From Lysinibacillus xylanilyticus (GTDB lineage Bacteria > Bacillota > Bacilli > Bacillales_A > Planococcaceae): a stretch of DNA of 64,000 nt. The notes beneath the pieces are model-generated. The model saw only the letters and a program-made list of their open reading frames with translations, was not told the origin of the DNA and made no database searches. Numbering within the stretch: the stretch's first letter is position 1; every line of letters starts with the position of its first letter. The DNA lies in the NCBI RefSeq assembly GCF_001183605.1, contig NZ_LFXJ01000010.1, forward strand, positions 731,167-795,166, written 5' to 3'. The translations under genes and the position numbers were made by a program. Positions 51,132 through 60,535 of this stretch are shown here, piece after piece.

Positions 51132-52679
51132 TTGGAATACGTGATTGAAATGCTAGGAATCCGGAAAGAATTCGGTAATTTCGTGGCGAATAATAACATC
51201 ACCCTCCAACTGAAAAAAGGCGAAATCCATGCATTACTAGGTGAAAATGGTGCAGGTAAATCGACTTTAATGAACGTCCTTTTTGGTTTGTATCAACCAG
51301 AGGGTGGCGAAATTCGAGTTCGTGGGAAGGCTGTTAAAATTACAAACCCAAATGTGGCCAATGATTTAGGGATTGGTATGGTCCATCAACACTTTATGTT
51401 AGTGGAAAATTTCACAGTGACGGAGAACATTATTTTAGGTTCTGAACCTACAAAAATGGGGATTGTAAACATTAAAGATGCGGCGAAGAAAGTACAAGCA
51501 CTTTCTGAAAAATATGGTTTAGATGTTGATCCATATGCCAAAATCGAAGATATTACTGTGGGGATGCAACAGCGTGTTGAAATTTTAAAAACACTATACC
51601 GTGGTGCAGAAATTTTAATATTTGACGAACCTACGGCATCTTTAACACCACAGGAGATTACAGAGCTTATTCAAATAATGCGTCGCTTAATTGCAGAGGG
51701 CAAATCTATTATTTTAATTACCCATAAACTAAAAGAAATTATGGAAGTCTCTGACCGTGTGACAATTATTCGAAAAGGTGAAGGAATTGGAACAGTTATA
51801 ACTACTGAAACAAATCCTGACCAATTAGCTGAAATGATGGTAGGACGTCAAGTCGAATTTAAAACAGAAAAAACAGAAGCTAAACCAACTGATGAAGTAC
51901 TTTCAATCGACAATTTGGTTGTTACAGACTACCGTAATATCGATAAAGTAAAAGGCCTGAACTTAAATGTACGCAAAGGTGAAATTGTTGGTATTGCAGG
52001 TATCGATGGTAACGGACAATCTGAGTTAATCGAAGCCATAACTGGTCTACGTAAAATAAAGAGTGGTACTGTTAAATTAAATGGCAAAGATATTACAAAT
52101 ATGAAGCCTCGAAAAATTACTGAGGAAGGCGTTGGACATATTCCACAAGATCGCCATAAGCATGGTTTAGTATTAGATTTCCCAATAGGTCATAATATCG
52201 CACTACAAACATATTATCAGTCTCCAATCGCTAAGGGCTTTGTCATGGACTACAAGAAAGTGTCTGAAAAAGCACGCCAAATCATTGAAGAATATGATGT
52301 GCGTACGGGTAATGGTGAAATGACGCCAGCACGTGCCCTTTCAGGTGGTAACCAGCAAAAAGCAATTATCGGCCGTGAAATTGATCGTAATCCAGATTTA
52401 TTGATTGCAGCTTTACCAACACGTGGTCTTGACGTAGGTGCTATTGAATTTATTCACTCTCGCCTTATCGAGCAACGTGATAAAGGAAAAGCAGTACTGT
52501 TAATTTCATTTGAATTAGATGAAGTCATGAATGTTTCGGACCGTATCGCAGTTATTTATGATGGTCAAATTGTGGATGAGTTAAATCCAAAAGAAACAAC
52601 AGAACAAGAGCTTGGTCTATTAATGGCAGGACAAAGTAGTAAAAATAAAAAGAATGATGCGAAGGAGGGGAACGACTAA
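51132..52679 (+). CDS. nupO: Nucleoside ABC transporter ATPase (NupO-like, two NBDs)
   Basis: A 515-residue tandem ATPase of the sugar/nucleoside class. The first NBD is canonical (GENGAGKSTL about 38, GMQQRVEILK, FDEPTASLTP). The second has a degenerate Walker A, GIDGNGQSEL, with Gln in place of Lys, and signature LSGGNQQKAI, as usual in this class. It would drive NupPQ. The start is TTG at 51132 after AAGGGAGTG, giving MEYVIEMLGIRKEFG; the GTG at 51099 is less likely. Its stop overlaps the next ATG by one base. Confidence 0.92.
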   Translation: MEYVIEMLGIRKEFGNFVANNNITLQLKKGEIHALLGENGAGKSTLMNVLFGLYQPEGGEIRVRGKAVKITNPNVANDLGIGMVHQHFMLVENFTVTENIILGSEPTKMGIVNIKDAAKKVQALSEKYGLDVDPYAKIEDITVGMQQRVEILKTLYRGAEILIFDEPTASLTPQEITELIQIMRRLIAEGKSIILITHKLKEIMEVSDRVTIIRKGEGIGTVITTETNPDQLAEMMVGRQVEFKTEKTEAKPTDEVLSIDNLVVTDYRNIDKVKGLNLNVRKGEIVGIAGIDGNGQSELIEAITGLRKIKSGTVKLNGKDITNMKPRKITEEGVGHIPQDRHKHGLVLDFPIGHNIALQTYYQSPIAKGFVMDYKKVSEKARQIIEEYDVRTGNGEMTPARALSGGNQQKAIIGREIDRNPDLLIAALPTRGLDVGAIEFIHSRLIEQRDKGKAVLLISFELDEVMNVSDRIAVIYDGQIVDELNPKETTEQELGLLMAGQSSKNKKNDAKEGND

Positions 52680-53725
52680 TGTCAAATCGTGTCATTAATA
52701 TACTCGTTCCTATCATCTCTATCATTATCGGTTTAATTGTTGGTGCTATCGTAATGGCAGTCAGCGGCTATGACCCAGTACTAGGTTATAGCGCCCTTTG
52801 GACAGGTATTTTTGGAGATTCATATTCAATTGGGAACACAATCCGTCAAATAACACCGTACCTATTGGCAGGTCTTGCAGTAGCGTTTGCCTTCCGTACA
52901 GGTTTATTCAACATTGGTGTTGAAGGTCAGCTAATTTTAGGTTGGCTAGCAGCAGCTTGGGTAGGATATGCATTTGACCTACCTAAAATTATTCACTTAC
53001 CATTAGCATTACTTGCGGCAGCTGCTGCAGGTGCATTTTGGGCCTTTATTGCAGGTTTCTTAAAAGCGAAATTTAAAGTTCACGAAGTTATTGCGACAAT
53101 TATGTTAAACTACACTGCGCTTTATATTGCAAATGCAGTGATTAAAAAATTGTCTGATGGTAGCTTTAAAACAGAACGTATTCATGAATCAGCTTCTTTA
53201 CGTTCTCCGTTTTTAAGAGAGCTTACAGACAATTCAAGTCTTCACTATGGGATCATAGTTGCACTGTTAATGGTAGTATTTATGTGGTTCATTTTAGAAA
53301 AAACAACACGTGGATATGAGCTGAAAGCGGTAGGCTTTAATAAGCATGCTGCAGACTATGCTGGTATGAACGTTAACAAGAACATTATTTTAGCTATGAC
53401 GATTTCAGGTATGTTCGCTGGTCTTGGTGGTGCTATGGAGGCACTAGGTACTTTCGGAAACGCTTCTATTAAACCAGGCTTTACTGGTATTGGTTTCGAT
53501 GGTATTGCTGTTGCCTTACTTGGTGCTAACACGCCACTAGGGGTTGTATTTGGGGCTTCATTATTCGGCTCACTTAAATACGGTGCGTTAAATATGCCGA
53601 ATGCTGCGGGTATTCCAGAGGAAATCGTGTCTATTATTATTGCGTTAATTATTTTCTTTGTAGCATCAGGCTATATTATTCGAGTAGGTTTACAAAAGTT
53701 AAGCAAGAAAAAGGAGGGACAATAA
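52679..53725 (+). CDS. nupP: Nucleoside ABC transporter permease (NupP-like)
   Basis: A 348-residue permease with about nine transmembrane helices; FNIGVEGQLILG (about 80) and GYELKAVGFNKHAADYAGMNV (in part: ELKAVGFNKHAADYAG) are typical of the BPD_transp_2 family that works with BMP lipoproteins. The TAATG overlap with nupO and 1-bp gap to nupQ suggest coupled translation of the heteromeric channel. Confidence 0.92.
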   Translation: MSNRVINILVPIISIIIGLIVGAIVMAVSGYDPVLGYSALWTGIFGDSYSIGNTIRQITPYLLAGLAVAFAFRTGLFNIGVEGQLILGWLAAAWVGYAFDLPKIIHLPLALLAAAAAGAFWAFIAGFLKAKFKVHEVIATIMLNYTALYIANAVIKKLSDGSFKTERIHESASLRSPFLRELTDNSSLHYGIIVALLMVVFMWFILEKTTRGYELKAVGFNKHAADYAGMNVNKNIILAMTISGMFAGLGGAMEALGTFGNASIKPGFTGIGFDGIAVALLGANTPLGVVFGASLFGSLKYGALNMPNAAGIPEEIVSIIIALIIFFVASGYIIRVGLQKLSKKKEGQ

Positions 53726-53726
53726 C

Positions 53727-54686
53727 ATGAGCTTTTTAGAAATGTTATATTTCATCATCCCTTCGGCAATTCTTTATGCAACACCATTAATCTTTACGGC
53801 AATCGGTGGTGTATTCTCTGAACGTTCAGGTGTAGTAAACATCGGACTTGAAGGTTTAATGATTGTTGGTGCATTTGTTGGTATTTATGTCAATTTAGAA
53901 TATGCTTCAACATTCGGTGCAGCAACAATTTGGGTAGCAATGCTAGCAGCTATGATTATTGGGGGAATCTTCTCTCTATTCCATGCAGTTGCTTCAATTT
54001 CTTTCCGTGCCGATCAAACAGTATCAGGGGTTGCCATCAATTTACTAGGTTTGGCTGTATCCGTATTCATGGTAAAAATGATTTATGATAAAGGTCAAAC
54101 GGATACGATTACTCATTCAATAGATCGTTTCGCTATTCCTTATTTAGAAAAAATACCGTTCTTCGGTCCATTATTATTCCAAAACGTCTACAGCACATCG
54201 ATATTAGCGTTTGCAGTAGCTATTGGGGCATGGTTTATCATTTATAAAACACCGTTTGGTTTACGCTTACGAGCTGTTGGTGAACATCCAATGGCTGCAG
54301 ATACAATGGGGGTAAACGTTAATAAAATGCGTTATATTGCTGTTGTCATCTCTGGGGCATTAGGCGGTCTTGGTGGTGCAGTATACGCGCAAACAATTAC
54401 ACATGATTTCTCACATGCAACAATTGCTGGTCAAGGCTTTATGGCCATTGCTGCAATGATTTTCGGTAAATGGCATCCAATTGGTGCTTTAGGTGCAGCA
54501 TTATTCTTCGGATTAGCACAAACGTTAAGTATTGCAGGAAACCAAATTCCTTACATTGAAAATGTTCCTGCTGTGTATTTACAAATTTTACCGTACGTTT
54601 TAACGATTTTTGCATTAGCAGGATTTATCGGTAAAGCAAATGCACCGAAAGCTAGTGGTCAACCTTATATCAAGGGTAAACGCTAA
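53727..54686 (+). CDS. nupQ: Nucleoside ABC transporter permease (NupQ-like)
   Basis: A 319-residue second permease of the same family, with VVNIGLEGLMIVGAF, FRADQTVSGVAINLL and LRAVGEHPMAADTMGV. It pairs with NupP. It starts one base after the nupP stop, ATG preceded by AAGGAGG. A terminator 23 bp downstream closes the unit. Confidence 0.92.
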   Translation: MSFLEMLYFIIPSAILYATPLIFTAIGGVFSERSGVVNIGLEGLMIVGAFVGIYVNLEYASTFGAATIWVAMLAAMIIGGIFSLFHAVASISFRADQTVSGVAINLLGLAVSVFMVKMIYDKGQTDTITHSIDRFAIPYLEKIPFFGPLLFQNVYSTSILAFAVAIGAWFIIYKTPFGLRLRAVGEHPMAADTMGVNVNKMRYIAVVISGALGGLGGAVYAQTITHDFSHATIAGQGFMAIAAMIFGKWHPIGALGAALFFGLAQTLSIAGNQIPYIENVPAVYLQILPYVLTIFALAGFIGKANAPKASGQPYIKGKR

Positions 54687-54707
54687 AAAACTGACAATTA
54701 TTTATAC

Positions 54708-54740
54708 TAAAGACTGGGCGAAAATGCTCAGTCTTTTTCC
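54708..54740 (+). terminator. Intrinsic terminator after nupQ
   Basis: AAGACTGGGC pairs with GCTCAGTCTT (one G-U) around GAAAAT, then T run. Confidence 0.88.
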
Positions 54741-54866
54741 TTGTACATATCTTGAGTGTTTGGGAAAATAATGGTTGGAGGTTGAACGTTATTTGCTAGT
54801 ATGAACAGGTTCATCAATCAACCAAAAGCAATTTCACACATATCATATACATACTTTGGATTCTTT

Positions 54867-54896
54867 TTGCAATTATAGACAATAGACATGTATAGT
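54867..54896 (+). promoter_or_regulatory. Sigma-A promoter for ymfF-ymfH-ymfI
   Basis: TTGCAA, 18-bp spacer, TATAGT, 47 bp before the ymfF start. Confidence 0.65.
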
Positions 54897-54943
54897 ATGT
54901 GTAGTACTTTGTTATATTAAGAAAGATAAGGAGGGTTCTATAT

Positions 54944-56215
54944 ATGTTTAAAACAATACCTTTTGCAAAAGGTGTAAATTTGCATATCCGACAAACGACC
55001 CAATTTAAAACCGTAAATTTTTCAATTAAATGGAGAAGAGCTTTAACGGCGACAAATGCGTCTGAACGTACAGTGTTAACAAATGTATTGCAACACAGTA
55101 ATGCTAAATATAAGACAACAGCTGCATTCCGTAGTTTCTTGGATGACTTGTATGGCACAGTGTTATATTTTGACACATCTAAACGTGGTAATGAACATAC
55201 AGTACTGATGAATGTAGAAGCCGTTAATGATCATTATTTGGCAAATACAAGTGTTTTAAACGAAGTACTTAATTTATTGCACACAGCAATATTTGAACCG
55301 AATTTAGAAAATGGTGTATTTAAAGAATCTATTGTGGAACGTGAAAAGAAAACGGTCATTCAGCGTATTGAGTCTATTTTTGACGATAAATCTCGTTTTG
55401 CGCAGCAACGCATTCAACAAATTTTACGTCCAAATGAACCAGCCTCTATTTCTGCTAACGGAACTGTCGAGGACATTCAAAAAATTACCCCTACTTCATT
55501 GTTTGAAGCATATCAATCCATGCTTGCTAACGATAAAATAGACATTTATGTCGCGGGTGATATTAATGAAGACGAAATCGTAGCGAAACTAAAAGAAGCG
55601 CTACCATTTAATGATCGTACACCTGAAGAAATTCCTACTGTGCTTCCACAACAGCATCCACAAAATGATTATGTACGTGAACAACAAGAAATGAAGCAAG
55701 GTAAGATGCATATCGGCTTTAGTACACCAGTACGATTTGGTGACTCTGATTTCGCCAAGATGCAAATCTTTAACGGCGTGTTCGGGGGCTATCCTCATGC
55801 CAAATTATTTATGAATGTTCGTGAAAAGGAAAGTTTAGCCTACTATGCGTCAAGCTCATATGCATCACATTATGGTTTAGTCTTTGTTGTGTCAGGAATA
55901 GAACCAAAGAATGAAGAAAAAGCGCTATCGCTTATTAAGGAACAACTTGCCGTTATGCAAGCGGGCGATATTACAGATTTGGAAATAGAACAAACAAAGG
56001 CAATGCTGACAAATCAGCTAAAAGAAGCATTAGATTCTGCCCGTGGACAAATAGAAATTTTTGACCAATATAAAGATTTACCTGAGGAGTTCTCTGTTGA
56101 TGCTTGGGCAAATAAATGGAAAGCTGTGACAAAGCAAAATATTGTTGAAATGGCGAAGCAAGTACAGCTAGAAGCGGTCTATTTCTTATGTGGAAAGGAG
56201 CAAGCCGCACAATGA
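54944..56215 (+). CDS. ymfF: M16 peptidase-like protein without zinc motif (YmfF)
   Basis: A 423-residue M16-fold protein. Where active members have HxxEH this one reads NVLQHSNAKY, with no zinc ligands, so it should be catalytically inactive. The C-terminal half keeps NVREKESLAYYASSSYASHYG. It overlaps ymfH, which has an intact site; by analogy with mitochondrial processing peptidase and other M16B pairs, YmfF probably forms the non-catalytic half of a heterodimer. ATG follows AAGGAGG. Confidence 0.92.
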   Translation: MFKTIPFAKGVNLHIRQTTQFKTVNFSIKWRRALTATNASERTVLTNVLQHSNAKYKTTAAFRSFLDDLYGTVLYFDTSKRGNEHTVLMNVEAVNDHYLANTSVLNEVLNLLHTAIFEPNLENGVFKESIVEREKKTVIQRIESIFDDKSRFAQQRIQQILRPNEPASISANGTVEDIQKITPTSLFEAYQSMLANDKIDIYVAGDINEDEIVAKLKEALPFNDRTPEEIPTVLPQQHPQNDYVREQQEMKQGKMHIGFSTPVRFGDSDFAKMQIFNGVFGGYPHAKLFMNVREKESLAYYASSSYASHYGLVFVVSGIEPKNEEKALSLIKEQLAVMQAGDITDLEIEQTKAMLTNQLKEALDSARGQIEIFDQYKDLPEEFSVDAWANKWKAVTKQNIVEMAKQVQLEAVYFLCGKEQAAQ

Positions 56216-57513
56216 AAACAATTGAATTCAAACAATTAGATGAAACATTGTACTATGAAAAATTAGAAAATGGCTTAGATGTCTATATTTTACCGAAAAA
56301 AGGCTTTTCCAAAACATTTGTGACGTTCACTACAAAATACGGTTCTGTTGATCGTACATTTGTGCCAACTGGTGGAACTGAAAGTATTACAGTACCAGAT
56401 GGCATTGCCCACTTCTTAGAGCATAAAATGTTTGAAAAAGAAGATGGAGATGTCTTCCAAAAGTTTAGTGAATTCGGCGCTTCAGCCAATGCCTTTACAT
56501 CATTTACACGTACAGCGTATTTATTTTCTTCGACGAACAATATTTATAACAGCACAGAAACATTATTAAATTTCGTTCAAGAGCCTTACTTTACAGAAGC
56601 AACAGTTAATAAAGAAAAGGGCATTATTGGTCAGGAAATTACGATGTACGACGATCAGCCAGATTGGCGCCTATATTTTGGTACAATCGAAAATATGTAT
56701 CATAATCACCCAGTAAAAATTGATATCGCTGGGACAATAGAGTCGATTGATGGCATTACTGCGGATCATTTATATACGTGTTACAACACATTTTATCATC
56801 CGTCCAATATGTTATTGTTTGTCATTGGTGCAGTAGACCCTAATGAAATGATGACGTTTATTCGTGACAATCAAGACAAAAAAGAATTCTCTGAGCCAAC
56901 ACCAATTCAACGTTTCTTCGATCAAGAACCGACAGAGGTTGCTGTTAAAGAACGTGAGTTGCATATGGATGTACAAAAGCCTAAGGTCTATGTCGGCTTA
57001 AAAGCAAAAGAAACAAATCTTTCTGGTCGTGACATGTTAAAGCATGAGCTGTCTGTTCAAATTGCACTGGAACTTATTTTTGGACGTACATCTAAATTTT
57101 ATGAGAGCGTCTATGATGATGGCTTAATTGATGAAACATATGCATTTGATTTCACGTTAGAAAATGGCTTTGGATTTGCTATGATTGGCTCAGATACTAC
57201 AGAACCAGCTGCATTAGAAAAAGCTATTAAGGATGAATTAACGAAGTATGATGGAGATGCACAATTTGAAAGTGCCGATTTAGAACGAGTAAAACGTAAA
57301 AAAATAGGTTTCTTCCTACGTGCACTGAACTCTATTGAATTTATCGCAAACCAATTTACACGTTATTCGTTTAATGATATGAATTTGTTCGATGTTGTGC
57401 CTGTACTAGAAGAACTAACGATTGAAGATTTGAAAAAAGCATTTGCTTCAGTTCAAGGTGAATCTCAACAAACTGTCTTTAAAATTTTACCTACAGAGAA
57501 GGGCGTACAGTGA
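56212..57513 (+). CDS. ymfH: M16 zinc metallopeptidase (YmfH)
   Basis: A 433-residue M16 peptidase. The zinc motif HFLEH is at residues 67-71, followed by KMFEKEDGD, and the third ligand region is KEKGIIGQEITMYDD (about 140-155). It should be the catalytic partner of YmfF, whose stop overlaps its start (ATGA). The ATG at 56212 follows AAAGGAG; the frame from 56188 would start inside ymfF without a site. Its stop in turn overlaps ymfI. Confidence 0.93.
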   Translation: MKTIEFKQLDETLYYEKLENGLDVYILPKKGFSKTFVTFTTKYGSVDRTFVPTGGTESITVPDGIAHFLEHKMFEKEDGDVFQKFSEFGASANAFTSFTRTAYLFSSTNNIYNSTETLLNFVQEPYFTEATVNKEKGIIGQEITMYDDQPDWRLYFGTIENMYHNHPVKIDIAGTIESIDGITADHLYTCYNTFYHPSNMLLFVIGAVDPNEMMTFIRDNQDKKEFSEPTPIQRFFDQEPTEVAVKERELHMDVQKPKVYVGLKAKETNLSGRDMLKHELSVQIALELIFGRTSKFYESVYDDGLIDETYAFDFTLENGFGFAMIGSDTTEPAALEKAIKDELTKYDGDAQFESADLERVKRKKIGFFLRALNSIEFIANQFTRYSFNDMNLFDVVPVLEELTIEDLKKAFASVQGESQQTVFKILPTEKGVQ

Positions 57514-58238
57514 AAAAGTTTGCCCTTGTGTTAGGTGCATCGGGTGAGATTGGCCGTACTATTTGTCGAAGTCTGGCAGAAGACGGTTGGTCCATCTACA
57601 TACACTTTTCAAAAAATGAAAAAGCAGCACAGGCTTTATACTGCTCTCTTTCAGAAAGCTTCCCTGCACAGGAGTTTATGCTTGTACAGGGAGATTTTTC
57701 GAAAGCGTCCGGGGCACAATTACTAGCATCGCAAATTTTTAACGTGCAAGCGATTGTCTTTGCAAATGGTCAGGCACATTATTCTCTGCTTGAGGATACT
57801 ACGGTGGAGGATATGGATGCATTATGGCGTGTTCATGTGCAAAATCCAATGCATCTGACGGCTTTGCTGTCATCAAAGCTGCGCGCTCATGATGTTAGCT
57901 ATGTGCTTTTTATCGGTTCTATTTGGGGAGAGGCTGGATCGGCTGGTGAAGCACTTTACGCCGCTGTGAAGGGTGCCCAACATGCTTTTGTAAAGTCATA
58001 TGCAAAAGAAGCGGCACTGTCACGTATTCGTGTTAATGCCATTGCGCCTGGCTTTATTAATACCTCGATGAACAGCCATTTAAGCGAAGAGGAGCTTGAA
58101 TATATTTTAGAGGACATTCCGTTAGGTATAATAGGACAAACAACGGATGTTGCTGAAATGGTACGCTTCTATCTTTCTGGAAAAGCAGATTATGTAACGG
58201 GACAAATCATTAGATTAAACGGTGGCTGGTACATATAA
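57510..58238 (+). CDS. ymfI: Short-chain dehydrogenase (YmfI)
   Basis: A 242-residue SDR. NAD(P) motif GASGEIGRTI (about 8-17), FANGQAHYS in place of the usual NNAG, catalytic Ser in FIGSIWGE and YAAVKGA (Tyr-x3-Lys, about 152-156), then VNAIAPGFINT. It looks like a FabG relative with an intact Ser-Tyr-Lys triad. Substrate unknown. The start is GTG overlapping the ymfH stop (GTGA). Confidence 0.92.
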   Translation: MKKFALVLGASGEIGRTICRSLAEDGWSIYIHFSKNEKAAQALYCSLSESFPAQEFMLVQGDFSKASGAQLLASQIFNVQAIVFANGQAHYSLLEDTTVEDMDALWRVHVQNPMHLTALLSSKLRAHDVSYVLFIGSIWGEAGSAGEALYAAVKGAQHAFVKSYAKEAALSRIRVNAIAPGFINTSMNSHLSEEELEYILEDIPLGIIGQTTDVAEMVRFYLSGKADYVTGQIIRLNGGWYI

Positions 58239-58282
58239 TGTTCTTTTTTGCACATACTACATGTGTAAAGGAGGAGAAACAT

Positions 58283-58540
58283 ATGACTATTTTAGAAAAC
58301 TGGCAAAAATGGACATCGTTTTTAGGTCAAAATGTTGCGCGAGCAGAATCGAGCGGTATGCCATCGAAAATGATTCAACAGGCCGCTGTACAAATTGGAG
58401 AATATTTGGCGACAAATGTCGATCCTAAAAATGAACAAGAGCGAGTGCTGTCGGATTTATGGGGTGTTGCCTCTGAAGAAGAAAAACATGCATTGGCGAA
58501 TTGTGTCATTAAACTTGTAGAGAATAAGCCTGTGCAGTAA
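58283..58540 (+). CDS. ymfJ: DUF3243 protein (YmfJ)
   Basis: An 85-residue alpha-helical protein of unknown function, conserved beside ymfI in Bacilli. It starts TILENWQKWTSFLGQNV and includes DPKNEQERVLSDLWGVA. The ATG at 58283 follows AAAGGAGGAGAAA; an extended frame from 58238 would add a poor leader. A terminator 3 bp after the stop ends the ymfFHIJ unit. Confidence 0.9.
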   Translation: MTILENWQKWTSFLGQNVARAESSGMPSKMIQQAAVQIGEYLATNVDPKNEQERVLSDLWGVASEEEKHALANCVIKLVENKPVQ

Positions 58541-58542
58541 AA

Positions 58543-58573
58543 CGAAGAGGAGAACTATCTCCTCTTTTTTTTC
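58543..58573 (+). terminator. Intrinsic terminator after ymfJ
   Basis: AGAGGAGA pairs perfectly with TCTCCTCT around ACTA, then eight T. Confidence 0.9.
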
Positions 58574-58604
58574 TGTATAAAAAATGATTTTTGCATTGAA
58601 AAGG

Positions 58605-58633
58605 GAACGTATGTAAGCCTATTCTGTACGTTC
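58605..58633. other. Inverted repeat upstream of ymfK
   Basis: GAACGTA and TACGTTC form a perfect 7-bp repeat with a 15-bp spacer. The spacing is wrong for a LexA box. A TATGAT at 58711-58716 with TTCCAT 16 bp upstream may be the ymfK promoter. Confidence 0.4.
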
Positions 58634-58762
58634 AAAAAAAAAATAGTAAGTTTTTAAAAATAACGCCATAATTCCATGTATTCTAACTTTCCATTACATA
58701 AAAAATCAGCTATGATGGAACTTATAAAGGATTTTTTACGTTAACTAATAGGAAGGGAACGA

Positions 58763-59557
58763 GTGTGTTTGAGCGATTGGTACTTTGAATATGAAATTCA
58801 GGTGAATCGCCCTGGATTATTAGGAGATATTGCTTCACTTTTAGGGATGCTTCGTGTCAATATTATCTCAATAAATGGTGTCGATGAGGATCGACGTGGT
58901 ATGTTAGTGCATACAGACAACGATGAGACAATTGAGCGTTTTCGTACAATTGTTTCGACAATGGAACATATTAACGTTACCAAATTTCGACAACCTAAAC
59001 TCCGTGATCGTTTAGCCATTAGGCACGGTCGTTATATTCCTCGAGATGCAGATGAAAAAAATACCTTCCGCTTCGTACGAGATGAACTTGGTATTTTAGT
59101 TGACTTTATGGCTGAGCTTTTTAAAAAAGAAGGGCATAAGCTTATTGGGATACGTGGAATGCCCCGTGTTGGAAAAACCGAATCAATTGTAGCGGCTAGT
59201 GTATGTGCCAATAAAAAATGGATTTTTTTATCGTCTACAATGATTAAGCAGACTGTTCGCAATAAACTTGCTGGTGATGAATTCAGTGACAATAATATTT
59301 TTATATTAGATGGCATTGTGACGCGTCGTTCATCTGATGAGCGACATTTGCAACTAGTGCGTGAAATGATGAATATGCCTTCCATTAAGGTCATCGAGCA
59401 TCCAGACATGTTTGTTCAGCATTCAGAATATAAGATAGAGGATTTTGATTATATCATTGAATTGCGTCATCACCCAGATGAAGAAATTACGTATGAAATA
59501 ATGGAAAAAGACCATATGATGTCCGAATCTAATTCATTTGGTGGATTTAATTTTTAA
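58763..59557 (+). CDS. ymfK: DUF3388 protein (YmfK), ACT-like plus P-loop-like region
   Basis: A 264-residue protein of unknown function, syntenic with ymfK. Residues about 8-75 look like an ACT ligand-binding domain (EIQVNRPGLLGDIASLLGMLRVN; in part VNRPGLLGDIASLLG). The second part contains GIRGMPRVGKTESIV, a Walker A-like loop, followed by FILDGI that could serve as Walker B. This hints at an ATPase with an amino-acid sensor, but no biochemical role is known to me. The start may be the GTG at 58763 or TTG at 58769; both follow AGGAAGGG. Confidence 0.88.
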   Translation: MCLSDWYFEYEIQVNRPGLLGDIASLLGMLRVNIISINGVDEDRRGMLVHTDNDETIERFRTIVSTMEHINVTKFRQPKLRDRLAIRHGRYIPRDADEKNTFRFVRDELGILVDFMAELFKKEGHKLIGIRGMPRVGKTESIVAASVCANKKWIFLSSTMIKQTVRNKLAGDEFSDNNIFILDGIVTRRSSDERHLQLVREMMNMPSIKVIEHPDMFVQHSEYKIEDFDYIIELRHHPDEEITYEIMEKDHMMSESNSFGGFNF

Positions 59558-59582
59558 TTTGATATTAAAGTAGGTGTTATGA

Positions 59583-60485
59583 GTGGCAGAATTAGGGACT
59601 CGACTGAAAGAGGCGAGACTGTCTAAAGGCTACAGTTTAGACGATTTACAAGAAATAACAAAAATTCAAAAGCGTTATTTAATAGGTATTGAAGAGGGCA
59701 ATTATTCGATTATGCCTGGTTCGTTTTATGTACGAGCTTTTATTAAACAGTATGCTGACGCTGTTGGTTTGGACGCGGAGGAACTTTTAGAAACTTATAA
59801 AAGCGAGCTACCAGGAACTCCAAACAATCAAGTGAGTCAGATGACTAGTAGTCCAAGTAGAAGAAAAGTTTCAAAAGGCCCTTCTACTAAAATGATGGAA
59901 GCAATGCCGAAGATAATCGTTGGTTTATTTATCATTGTCATTATTGTGGTGATTTGGGTTCTAATGCAATCTAAAAATAGTGCAGTGCCAGATGTTATGG
60001 ACGATACTTCATCAGAAATAGAATATGATACAAAAGTAAAACCTATAGATACAGAAAAAGATAAAGAAAAAGAGCATAAAAAAGCTCAAACGAAGGACAA
60101 ACAAGACTCAACAGATTCAGCACAGGACACACCTGATGAAAAGCAAACTGAAGATGTTAAGCAATCGATTTCAGCGGGGACTATTGAAGCGGATGGTGCT
60201 ACAACTACTTATACGTTAACAGGTGCCGATGCATTTAAAATACGTATAGAAGTATCAGGTCCTACATTTATCGGTATTCGAAACCAACAGCAACAAGAAA
60301 TACTAACAGATACTCGTGTTTATAATACAGGAGAAGTAGTAGAATTCGACGCAACATCTCAAAATTATGCCCGTATCCGATTAGGTAATTCATCGCAAGC
60401 TAAAGTATACATTAATGACGAGCCTTTAACGTATGCACAGCAAATTGTTACGCAAAACATCGTCATCAATTTCAATAAAGAATAG
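59583..60485 (+). CDS. rodZ: RodZ-like cell-shape protein (YmfM)
   Basis: A 300-residue bitopic protein: N-terminal helix-turn-helix (GTRLKEARLSKGYSLDDLQEITKIQKRYLIGIEEG; in part LSKGYSLDDLQEITKI, residues 5-40) that binds MreB in RodZ, one transmembrane helix (about 112-131, IIVGLFIIVIIVVIWVLM), a Lys/Asp/Thr-rich linker, and a C-terminal DUF4115 beta domain (about 205-300). It precedes pgsA as in Bacillus subtilis. Start is GTG at 59583 with TAGGTG upstream; the site is weak. Confidence 0.9.
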   Translation: MAELGTRLKEARLSKGYSLDDLQEITKIQKRYLIGIEEGNYSIMPGSFYVRAFIKQYADAVGLDAEELLETYKSELPGTPNNQVSQMTSSPSRRKVSKGPSTKMMEAMPKIIVGLFIIVIIVVIWVLMQSKNSAVPDVMDDTSSEIEYDTKVKPIDTEKDKEKEHKKAQTKDKQDSTDSAQDTPDEKQTEDVKQSISAGTIEADGATTTYTLTGADAFKIRIEVSGPTFIGIRNQQQQEILTDTRVYNTGEVVEFDATSQNYARIRLGNSSQAKVYINDEPLTYAQQIVTQNIVINFNKE

Positions 60486-60512
60486 TAGTCATCTAGTGAT
60501 GACTACTTTCTT
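60482..60512 (+). terminator. Hairpin terminator between rodZ and pgsA
   Basis: AGTAGTCATC pairs perfectly with GATGACTACT around TAGT, overlapping the rodZ stop, followed by TTCTTTC. The short T tract suggests partial termination. Confidence 0.7.
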
Positions 60513-60535
60513 TCATCATGAAAGGTGTTAGAAAA

